Positions 1-6,503 of a DNA stretch of 64,000 bases are shown one piece after another. Position 1 is the stretch's first letter; every line of letters starts with the position of its first letter. The translations under genes and the position numbers were made by a program. The notes beneath the pieces are model-generated. The model was not told the DNA's origin. It saw only the letters and a list, made by a program, of their open reading frames with translations, and ran no database searches. Location: NCBI RefSeq assembly GCF_039543385.1, contig NZ_BAABJQ010000018.1:62001-126000 (forward strand). Direction: 5' to 3'. This DNA is from Rugosimonospora acidiphila (lineage in GTDB: Bacteria > Actinomycetota > Actinomycetes > Mycobacteriales > Micromonosporaceae).

Positions 1-1041
1 CTGCTGACCGGCATGACGCTCGACGGGTTGCTCGCCGCCGGCCCCGCCGCCTGGCGGGAGGTGCGCGGCTGGCTGACCGACCTGCTCGGCGACCGGCGGT
101 GGGAGTCCGGGGTGCGCCCGCACCTGGTGGCGCGGGACTCCGTGGAGCTGCTGCTGCCGTTCACCGTCGCCGACTACGTGGACTTCTACTCCTCCGAGCA
201 CCACGCCAGCAACGTCGGCCGGCTGTTCCGCCCGAACGCCGCCGCCTTGCCGGCGAACTGGAAGCACCTGCCGATCGGGTACCACGGCCGGGCGGGCACC
301 GTGGCGGTGTCCGGTAGCCCGGTGGTCCGGCCCAACGGGCAGCGCAGGGACCCGGCGTCGGCCGGTCCCTCCTTCGGCCCGTCCGAGCGTCTGGACCTGG
401 AGGTGGAGGTCGGGTTCGTGGTCGGCGTGCCGTCGCCGGGCCCGGTCCGGGTCGCCGACTTCGCCGACCACGTCTTCGGCGTGTGCCTGCTCAACGACTG
501 GTCGGCCCGCGACGTGCAGTCCTGGGAGACGGTGCCGCTGGGCCCGTTCCTCGGCAAATCGTTCCTGACCTCCGTGTCCCCGTGGATAGTGCCGCTGGAC
601 GCGCTGCGGCACGCCCGGGTCGCCCCGCCGCCGCGCGACCCCGAACCGCTGCCGTACCTGCGGGACGTGCCCGGGGATCCGTGGGGCCTCGACATCTCGC
701 TGGAGCTGGAGATCAACGGTACGGTGCTGTCCCGGCCGCCGTTCCGCTCCATGTACTGGACCCCGGCCCAGCAGTTGGCGCACCTGACCTGCAACGGCGC
801 GACGCTGCGCACCGGGGACCTGTTCGCCTCCGGGACGGTGAGCGGACCAGAGCCCGACCAGCGCGGCTGCCTGCTGGAGCTGTCCTGGGGCGGGGCCGAG
901 CCGTTCCGGCTGGCCGACGGTTCGCAGCGGACCTTCCTGGAGGACGGCGACGAGGCGGTCATCCGGGCGTGGGCGCCCGGCCCCGGCGGAGTGCGCCTCG
1001 GCCTGGGCGAGGTGCGCGGCCGGGTGGCCCCGGCTTCCTGA
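1..1041 (+). CDS. fahA: Fumarylacetoacetase, 5' end outside window
   Basis: Hydrolyses fumarylacetoacetate to fumarate and acetoacetate, the last step of tyrosine/homogentisate degradation, in the cytoplasm. The frame is open from base 1. The family hallmark block FYSSEHHASNVGRLFRP lies about 58 residues into the visible part, whereas in full-length family members it is about 120 residues in, so part of the N-terminal domain is upstream of the window. Other family signatures are present: the acidic metal-binding segment LEVEVGFVVG, NDWSARDVQSWE, the Lys of GKSF, and SGTVSGPE near the C-terminus. The Met at base 13 is probably internal. No homogentisate dioxygenase is visible in the window. 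Function is confident from motifs; the true start cannot be seen. Confidence 0.93.
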   Translation: MLTGMTLDGLLAAGPAAWREVRGWLTDLLGDRRWESGVRPHLVARDSVELLLPFTVADYVDFYSSEHHASNVGRLFRPNAAALPANWKHLPIGYHGRAGTVAVSGSPVVRPNGQRRDPASAGPSFGPSERLDLEVEVGFVVGVPSPGPVRVADFADHVFGVCLLNDWSARDVQSWETVPLGPFLGKSFLTSVSPWIVPLDALRHARVAPPPRDPEPLPYLRDVPGDPWGLDISLELEINGTVLSRPPFRSMYWTPAQQLAHLTCNGATLRTGDLFASGTVSGPEPDQRGCLLELSWGGAEPFRLADGSQRTFLEDGDEAVIRAWAPGPGGVRLGLGEVRGRVAPAS

Positions 1042-1121
1042 GCCGACCTTCCGAGCCGACCCCAGGGGCTCACCAGGGGGATCCCTGGGAAGCCCGACCG
1101 CGGGCATGCGAGGCTGGGCAC

Positions 1122-1367
1122 ATGGATGACAAGCAGATCTTTCACCAGATCAACGCGCTGGTCGACGAGGAGCACCAGCTGCGTACCCGGGTACAGCAGG
1201 GCAAGCTCGACACCGCGGACGAGCACTCCCGGCTGCGCGAGGTCGAAGAGGCCCTGGACCAGTGCTGGGACCTGCTGCGGCAGCGCCGGGCGGCGCGCGA
1301 GACCGGCGGCGACCCCGAGCAGTCGCACGCCCGGCCGACCGGTGAGGTGGAGGGCTACCTTCAGTAG
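1122..1367 (+). CDS. DUF2630 family small protein
   Basis: An 81-residue acidic, helical protein starting MDDKQIFHQINALVDEEHQLR, typical of DUF2630, a small actinobacterial family without a known function. It reads as two charged helices (residues 3-25 and 32-60) around a GKLD turn, compatible with a helical hairpin or coiled coil. The ATG start is preceded by weakly purine-rich sequence. The last codons overlap by 7 bases with the convergent methyltransferase gene, so both share the 3' boundary. No enzymatic motif is visible. Confidence 0.8.
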   Translation: MDDKQIFHQINALVDEEHQLRTRVQQGKLDTADEHSRLREVEEALDQCWDLLRQRRAARETGGDPEQSHARPTGEVEGYLQ

Positions 1368-2512
1368 CCCAGCAGCCCGGCCAGCGCCGGCGTGATCTGC
1401 CAGGCGCCGGTCAGGCTCGCGTATTCGGCGCGCTGTTCCTCGGTGGGTGGCGCGCCGGTGCGCGTGGCCCGCAGCAGCACGTTGCGTGGCGTGTGCCGGG
1501 ACTCCACGAACTCGACCACGTCGACCCGGTAGCCGGAGAGCCTCAGCAGGGCGGCCCGCAGCGCGTCGGTGAGGACGTCCGCGAAACGCTCCCGCAGGAT
1601 CGCCTGCCGGGTGATCATCTGGTACCCGTCGGCCGCCGGCCCCCGGCGCAGCTGCGCGGCGATGTCGTGGTGGCAGCACGGCGCGGCGAGTACGAACCGG
1701 GCATCCCAGCGCACCGCGCGGGCCAGGGCGTCGTCCGTTGCCGTGTCGCAGGCGTGCAGCGCCAGCACCACGTCCGCCCCGCCCACCGGGGCGTCGGCGA
1801 TCGAACCGGCGATGAACCGCACCCGGTCCGCGCAGCCCAGCTGCTCGGCGAGCGCGGTGTTGCGGGCCCGTTGGTCCTCGCGCACGTCCACGCCGATGAC
1901 CTCAACGTCCTCGCCGCGTCCCGCGAAGTACCGGTACGCGGCGAAGGTGAGGTACGCGTTCCCGCAGCCCAGGTCGACCACGCGCCGCACCGGTTCGTCC
2001 ACAGTGGACGCCAGCGCGCGCAGGAAGGCGTCCACCTGGCGGCGCTTGGCCGCGTTGCCACCGATGGCGGCGTACAGCGGGTCACCGGGGTCGAGCAGGT
2101 ATTCCTTCTCGCGGTCGTGCCCGGTCGGCTGGGCGGGCGCCACCACCGCGGACCGGTGCAACTGCGCGTCGCCCTTCTTCGTGACCCGCAACTGCAGGGT
2201 GCCGCTCGCGGTCTCCACGTGCCAGTTGCCGAACGGCTGGGCCAGCAGCCCGTCCACCGCGGCCTCGGCATCCTCGCCCCAGGCGAGGTTGCGGGTGGCC
2301 GGCCGATTGCCGTCCGAGGTGACCAGCTGGAGTTCGTCGCCGCGCTTGAGTGCCACCGGCCGCAGTTCCGCCCTTACCCACTGGGGGCTGGTACCGCGCC
2401 GCCGCCCGGCGGCCACAGCGCGCCGGAGCCCGTCCCGATCCAGCAGTGCGCCCCTGATCTCGGCCAGCGCCTCGTCCAATGGTTGCCGCATGCCTGAGCC
2501 ATTTCTGTCCAC
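1361..2512 (-). CDS. Class I SAM-dependent methyltransferase (Methyltransf_32-like)
   Basis: A 383-residue protein with a C-terminal Rossmann methyltransferase domain: motif I VVDLGCGNAYLTF at about residue 178, an acidic motif II region (VIGVDVRED), and ADVVLALHACDTATDDAL followed by APCCHH, the pattern of the Methyltransf_32 group that includes METTL25/GSTCD-like proteins. The N-terminal ~150 residues carry no motif I recognise. Substrate is unknown; RNA or protein is possible. The start used is a GTG; an ATG 21 bases downstream (MRQPLDEAL) is an alternative. The gene is convergent with the DUF2630 gene and 57 bases downstream of the helicase gene on the same strand, so co-transcription with the helicase is possible. 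Confidence 0.78.
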   Translation of the reverse strand: MDRNGSGMRQPLDEALAEIRGALLDRDGLRRAVAAGRRRGTSPQWVRAELRPVALKRGDELQLVTSDGNRPATRNLAWGEDAEAAVDGLLAQPFGNWHVETASGTLQLRVTKKGDAQLHRSAVVAPAQPTGHDREKEYLLDPGDPLYAAIGGNAAKRRQVDAFLRALASTVDEPVRRVVDLGCGNAYLTFAAYRYFAGRGEDVEVIGVDVREDQRARNTALAEQLGCADRVRFIAGSIADAPVGGADVVLALHACDTATDDALARAVRWDARFVLAAPCCHHDIAAQLRRGPAADGYQMITRQAILRERFADVLTDALRAALLRLSGYRVDVVEFVESRHTPRNVLLRATRTGAPPTEEQRAEYASLTGAWQITPALAGLLGY

Positions 2513-2569
2513 GAGGGACGCAGGGCCCGCCGCCTGAGGACCATCGGCCCGGGTCGGCGGGCGAAGTCG

Positions 2570-4255
2570 CTACTCCGCGCTCGTCGCGGTCTCTCCGGCG
2601 CTGGCGGTCGCCGCCTCGCCGGTCGACGACTCACCGGTGCCGGCAGCACGCGAGCTGGACCCGTGCCGGCGGCGACGGCGGCGTGGCTTGGGGGCACCGG
2701 ACGCCTCGGCGGCCGGGGCCGCGGAATCGGCCGGGCCGGCACCGTCGGTGGTGGCACCCTCGTCCGAGCCGGATCCGGCGTCGGCGGTGGTCGCCGAGGC
2801 GCTGAGCCGCCGGCGACGCCGCTGCCGCGGCGCGCGGGTCGGCTCCTCGCCCGGGTCCGTGGCCACCGGCTCCGCGGCGGCCGGGCCGGAGCGGCCGCGG
2901 GTCGTCCGGGTAGCCCGGCCCCGCTTGGGCCGGCCGCGACCAGCGCCACCCAGGTCCTCCTCGACCTCGGCGGACAACCCGGCCCTGGTCCGGTCGGCGG
3001 ACGGCAGAGTGCTGCTCACGTCGGTCGGGATGTCCAGGTCGGTGAAGAGCCACGGTGAGGTGTGGTAGGTCTCCGGGGGCTCCGGCAAATCCATGCCCAT
3101 CGACTTGTCGATGAGCCGCCAGCGCGGCATGTCTTCCCAGTCGACGAAGGTGACCGCGACGCCGCTCGCCCCGGCCCGGCCGGTCCGGCCGATCCGGTGG
3201 GTGTAGGTGTCCGGGTCCTCCGGGCAGTCGTAGTTGATGACATGCGTCACGCCCGACACGTCCAGCCCTCGGGCCGCGACGTCGGTGGCGACCAGCACGT
3301 CGATCTTCCCGGCCCGGAACGCCCGCAGCGCCCGCTCCCGGGCGGCCTGCCCGAGGTCGCCGTGTACGGCGGCCACCGCGAACCCGCGGAAGTCCAGGTC
3401 CTCGGCGACCCGGTCGGCGTTGCGCTTGGTACGGGTGAAGATCATGGTGAGGCCGCGGCCGTTGGCCTGCAGGATCCGCGCCACGATCTCCAACTTGTTG
3501 AGCGAGTGGGTGCGGTAGACGACCTGCTGGGTCTGCGGCGACGGGCCGGCCTGGGCGCTGTTGCCGGCGTGGATGGTCATCGGCTGGTGCAGGAAGCGCC
3601 GGGCCAGGGTGACGATCGGATCGGGCATGGTGGCCGAGAAGAGCATGGTCTGCCGGTCGGCGGGCAGCATCGACAGGATCTTCTCAACGTCGTCCAGGAA
3701 GCCGAGGTCGAGCATCCGGTCCGCCTCGTCCAGGACGAGGGTGCGCACCGAGCCGAGCTTGAGCTGCTTGCTCTTGGCCAGGTCGAGCAGGCGGCCGGGG
3801 GTGCCGACGACGATCTCGACGCCCTTGTTGAGCGCGTCGGTCTGCGGTTCGTAGGCCACCCCGCCGTAGATGGGCAGCACCCGGATGCCCCGGGTACGGC
3901 CGGCGGCCGCGATGTCCCGCGCCACCTGGCTACCGAGCTCCCGGGTCGGTACCACAACCAGGGCCTGTACGGCGCCGCTGGCACCCTCGTCGGGACCCGT
4001 TACCTTTTCCAGCAGCGGAATGCCGAAACCGAGGGTCTTGCCCGTACCGGTCGGCGCCTGGCCGATGATGTCGGTGCCGCGCATCGCGATCGGGATGGCG
4101 TGCTCCTGGATCGCGAAGGCCTTGGTGATGCCGACCGCCTCGAGCGCGGCCACGGTCTCGGGACGGGCGCCCAGCTCAGCGAATGTCGGGCTGTCGGCGC
4201 GAACTGGTGCACTGGCAGCTAGCTGTGCGCTGGCTGCGTTGGGTTCAATCGTCAT
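2570..4255 (-). CDS. rhlE: DEAD-box ATP-dependent RNA helicase (RhlE-like)
   Basis: Unwinds or remodels RNA using ATP. All DEAD-box motifs are readable in order: Q-motif region FAELG...AFAIQEHAIP, Walker A APTGTGKT, PTRELG, TPGRL, DEAD, SAT, FTRTKRNADR, VAARGLDV and HRIGRTGRAG. The core ends near residue 400. The last ~160 residues form a basic, Ala/Arg-rich, low-complexity tail, a common RNA-binding extension in actinobacterial members. The ATG (MTIEPNAAS) was chosen because an AGAAGG sequence lies upstream; the frame stays open 54 bases further. The divergent neighbour is a ferritin-like gene, the same arrangement as Rv3211/Rv3210c in mycobacteria. Protein length 561 residues. Confidence 0.92.
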   Translation of the reverse strand: MTIEPNAASAQLAASAPVRADSPTFAELGARPETVAALEAVGITKAFAIQEHAIPIAMRGTDIIGQAPTGTGKTLGFGIPLLEKVTGPDEGASGAVQALVVVPTRELGSQVARDIAAAGRTRGIRVLPIYGGVAYEPQTDALNKGVEIVVGTPGRLLDLAKSKQLKLGSVRTLVLDEADRMLDLGFLDDVEKILSMLPADRQTMLFSATMPDPIVTLARRFLHQPMTIHAGNSAQAGPSPQTQQVVYRTHSLNKLEIVARILQANGRGLTMIFTRTKRNADRVAEDLDFRGFAVAAVHGDLGQAARERALRAFRAGKIDVLVATDVAARGLDVSGVTHVINYDCPEDPDTYTHRIGRTGRAGASGVAVTFVDWEDMPRWRLIDKSMGMDLPEPPETYHTSPWLFTDLDIPTDVSSTLPSADRTRAGLSAEVEEDLGGAGRGRPKRGRATRTTRGRSGPAAAEPVATDPGEEPTRAPRQRRRRRLSASATTADAGSGSDEGATTDGAGPADSAAPAAEASGAPKPRRRRRRHGSSSRAAGTGESSTGEAATASAGETATSAE

Positions 4256-4551
4256 GGGATTGTGGGGGTCCTTCTGCTTTCGCCGGTGCGCCCCATCGCT
4301 CTTTCCCAAGGGCGCCTATGGATGTGGCGCGGGCCACACGCAGGTGGGAAAACTGCGGGCCGCACGCGTGACGCGGGCGCTGACGCCCACGGCAATACCA
4401 CTATGGTACTCGTCTCGTAGGCCGGCCGGGAAATCGCCGTGTATCAGGGCGTAATCGGCCAATTCGTCACCACCTGGGGTGTCTGGGTGATCACGCACCG
4501 TCTGGCCAGTCCGGCCCGAGCGCTCCCAGCTGGATCGGATAACCTGCGCTC

Positions 4552-5196
4552 GTGTCGCACCCCGAAGCGGTCGTCGATCTGCTCGCCCTGCTTGCCTACG
4601 CCGAGCTGCAAGCCTTCGACCAGATGGCCAACGACGCCCGGCTCGCACCCGACCTGCACCGCCGGGCGATGCTCAGCGAGATGGCCGCCGCCGAGATCGT
4701 GAACTTCCGGCGGCTGGAGAGCCGGCTCGCCGCGCTCGGCGCCGAGCCACAGGCCGCCATGCGGCCGTTCGTCGACGTATTGGCGGACTACCACCGCAAG
4801 ACGGAGCCCAAGGACTGGTACGAGGCGCTGATCAAGGCCTACGTCGGGGACGGCTTCGCGGACGACTTCTACCGCGAGGTCGCCTCGTTCCTCGACTCCC
4901 CGGACCGGCAGCTGGTGCTGGAGGTGCTGCACGACTCCCGGTACGCCACCTTCGCCGGCGAGGAGATCGGTTCGGCGATCACGGCCGACCCGAAGCTGGC
5001 CAACCGCATGTCGATGTGGGCCCGCCGGCTGGTGGGCGAGGGCCTGTCGCAGGCCCAGCGGGTGGCGGCCGACAACCCGGCGCTGGCGATGCTGATCCTG
5101 ACCGGGGTCGGCGAGCAGTCCGACCTGCAGGGGCTGTTCAAGCGCCTCACCGCGGGGCACACGGCGCGGATGGCCACGGTCGGCCTGAACAACTGA
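4552..5196 (+). CDS. Ferritin-like (MiaE_2) protein, Rv3210c-type
   Basis: A 214-residue all-helical protein with ferritin-like di-iron signatures: Glu in AYAELQAFDQM (first helix), the EMAAAEI..F motif in the second helix, and a later acidic segment containing RYATFAGEEI. The family (MiaE_2) is annotated by analogy with the tRNA-modifying hydroxylase MiaE, but the actinobacterial branch has no proven substrate. The GTG start follows about 300 bases of divergent spacer shared with the helicase gene. Neighbours match the mycobacterial order helicase, ferritin-like, DUF3107, TetR. The fold assignment is solid; the reaction is not. Confidence 0.82.
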   Translation: MSHPEAVVDLLALLAYAELQAFDQMANDARLAPDLHRRAMLSEMAAAEIVNFRRLESRLAALGAEPQAAMRPFVDVLADYHRKTEPKDWYEALIKAYVGDGFADDFYREVASFLDSPDRQLVLEVLHDSRYATFAGEEIGSAITADPKLANRMSMWARRLVGEGLSQAQRVAADNPALAMLILTGVGEQSDLQGLFKRLTAGHTARMATVGLNN

Positions 5197-5247
5197 GCCG
5201 CTCCGGCTCGCGGTAGAGCCCCGAACGCGGTCGCAGCCGACCGAGCC

Positions 5248-5295
5248 CCGGACGCCGTCGGGTCCGGACGCCGTCGGGTCCGGACGCCGTCGAGC
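5248..5295. repeat. Three tandem copies of a 16-bp repeat
   Basis: The unit ccggacgccgtcgggt occurs three times head to tail (third copy ends gagc). It lies just past the stop of the ferritin-like gene in a gene-free spacer. It has no coding logic on either strand and is probably a slippage product. Confidence 0.8.
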
Positions 5296-5375
5296 CCGGG
5301 TCATTGAGGATCCCGGGCCCGTGGTCCAGCCCGTTTACGGTCCGGACCGGGCCGGAATCTCGGCGCTAACGGCCG

Positions 5376-5399
5376 GGCCCGGCGTGGCATCGCCGGGCC
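5376..5399. terminator. Hairpin between convergent genes
   Basis: A perfect 9-bp stem (ggcccggcg / cgccgggcc) with a 6-base loop sits between the end of the ferritin-like gene and the end of the DUF3107 gene, which converge. It can serve either strand. No U-tract follows, as is usual in such GC-rich genomes. Confidence 0.55.
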
Positions 5400-5468
5400 G
5401 CCGCTAACGGCCCTGTCCGTCGTGGACGGACCACTCCGGATCGCGGCCGATCATGCCGGCCGGTCGGG

Positions 5469-5693
5469 TCAGCCCGCGCTGAAGCCCACCTGGCGGGTGG
5501 AAACCTCGGCGATCTCGACGTAGGCGAGCTTCTCGATCGGGACGATCACCCGACGGCCCTTCTCGTCGACCAGGCTCAGCACACCCCCAGCCGCGAGCGC
5601 TTCGGTCACGGTCGCCTCGACCTGCGCCGGCGTCTGGGTGCTCTCCAGTGACAGCTCGCGAGGCGCGAACTGAACGCCGATCTTGACCTCCAC
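5469..5693 (-). CDS. DUF3107 family protein (TB9.4-like)
   Basis: A 74-residue protein starting MEVKIGVQFAPRELSLES, the typical opening of DUF3107, whose mycobacterial member is the small antigen TB9.4. It reads as a compact alpha/beta protein with the segment RVIVPIEKLAYVEI. No function is established that I know of. It follows the TetR gene on the same strand with a 33-base gap, so the two probably form an operon; this pairing is also seen in mycobacteria (Rv3208/Rv3208A). Confidence 0.85.
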   Translation of the reverse strand: MEVKIGVQFAPRELSLESTQTPAQVEATVTEALAAGGVLSLVDEKGRRVIVPIEKLAYVEIAEVSTRQVGFSAG

Positions 5694-5726
5694 GTGGCCC
5701 TCCTCATGCGGTATCCGATGAGAAGA

Positions 5727-6401
5727 TTATCCGATGGTGGCGGCGCCGTCGTCCGGTGGCTCGCTGCCGTGAGGTTCGCCCTGCATGGGGAAGCTGGCGA
5801 TACCCCGCCAGGCGAGCGCCGCGAGGATCGCCATGGCGTCGTCCTTGTCGACCTTGCGGCCGCCCGCCAGCCAGAACTGCGCGGCGGTCACGGAGATCCC
5901 GACCAGTCCGGCGGCCAGCAGTTCGGCCCGGTCCCGGGCCACCCCGGTGTCGCCCATGATCGTCTCGGCGATCGCCTCGATGCACAGCCGCTCGACCCGG
6001 TCGACGCGCTCGCGCACCGCCGGCTCGTTGCGCAGGTCCGACTCGAAGACCAGCCGGAACGCCTCGCTCTCATGGTCGACAAACTCGAAATAGGCGCGCA
6101 TCGATCCCGCGACCCGCTCCTTGTTGTCGCTGGTCGCCGCCATCGCGCCGCGTACCTTGCCGACCAGCGCGTCGCCGTGCGTGTCCAGCAGCGCGAGGTA
6201 GAGCTCAAGCTTGCCGGGGAAGTGCTGGTAGAGCACCGGCTTCGAAACCCCGGCGCGGTCGGCGATGTCGTCCATCGCGGCGGCGTGGTAGCCCTGCGCG
6301 ACGAAGACCTCCTGCGCGGCGGCGAGCAGCTGCTTCCGGCGGGCCGAACGCGGAAGCCGGACCGGGCGGCCCGCCGTGTTCGTGCCGCTCGTCGCGGCCA
6401 T
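5727..6401 (-). CDS. TetR family transcriptional regulator (Rv3208-like)
   Basis: A 224-residue repressor-type protein. The N-terminal helix-turn-helix reads RKQLLAAAQEVFVAQGYHAA then MDDIADRAGVSKPVLYQHFP, with the usual LYQHFPGKLELY recognition-helix region; the remainder is the helical ligand/dimer domain. The ATG was chosen because GGAGG lies 6 bases upstream; an in-frame start 21 bases earlier is less likely. It is divergent from the large low-complexity gene and upstream of DUF3107. The shared promoter region contains candidate operators (AGTTAACT; CGTGTTT...AAACACG), so autoregulation is plausible. The ligand is unknown. Confidence 0.9.
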   Translation of the reverse strand: MAATSGTNTAGRPVRLPRSARRKQLLAAAQEVFVAQGYHAAAMDDIADRAGVSKPVLYQHFPGKLELYLALLDTHGDALVGKVRGAMAATSDNKERVAGSMRAYFEFVDHESEAFRLVFESDLRNEPAVRERVDRVERLCIEAIAETIMGDTGVARDRAELLAAGLVGISVTAAQFWLAGGRKVDKDDAMAILAALAWRGIASFPMQGEPHGSEPPDDGAATIG

Positions 6402-6435
6402 TCGCACCTCCGAAAATCTCAAGCTTCGAACTCGT

Positions 6436-6470
6436 CGTGTTTACCAGTTAACTCGCCTATCTCAAACACG
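6436..6470. promoter_or_regulatory. Divergent promoter region with candidate TetR operators
   Basis: Between the start codons of the TetR gene and the divergent low-complexity gene lies an inverted repeat CGTGTTT-N21-AAACACG, with the perfect palindrome AGTTAACT (6446-6453) inside it. It is also less GC-rich than its surroundings. Binding by the adjacent TetR protein is inferred from position only. Confidence 0.35.
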
Positions 6471-6503
6471 GTAGCCTCACACGAGGCGACCGAGGAGCGC
6501 ACG

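Noticed and set aside
4316..4648. 110-codon minus-strand frame between the helicase and ferritin-like genes
   Set aside because: It overlaps the start of the ferritin-like gene and the divergent promoter region, with no recognisable sequence.
5694..6503. Upstream in-frame extension of the low-complexity protein
   Set aside because: The extension is antisense to the TetR gene, which has a clear helix-turn-helix. A GTG with AGGAG upstream at 6504 is a better start.
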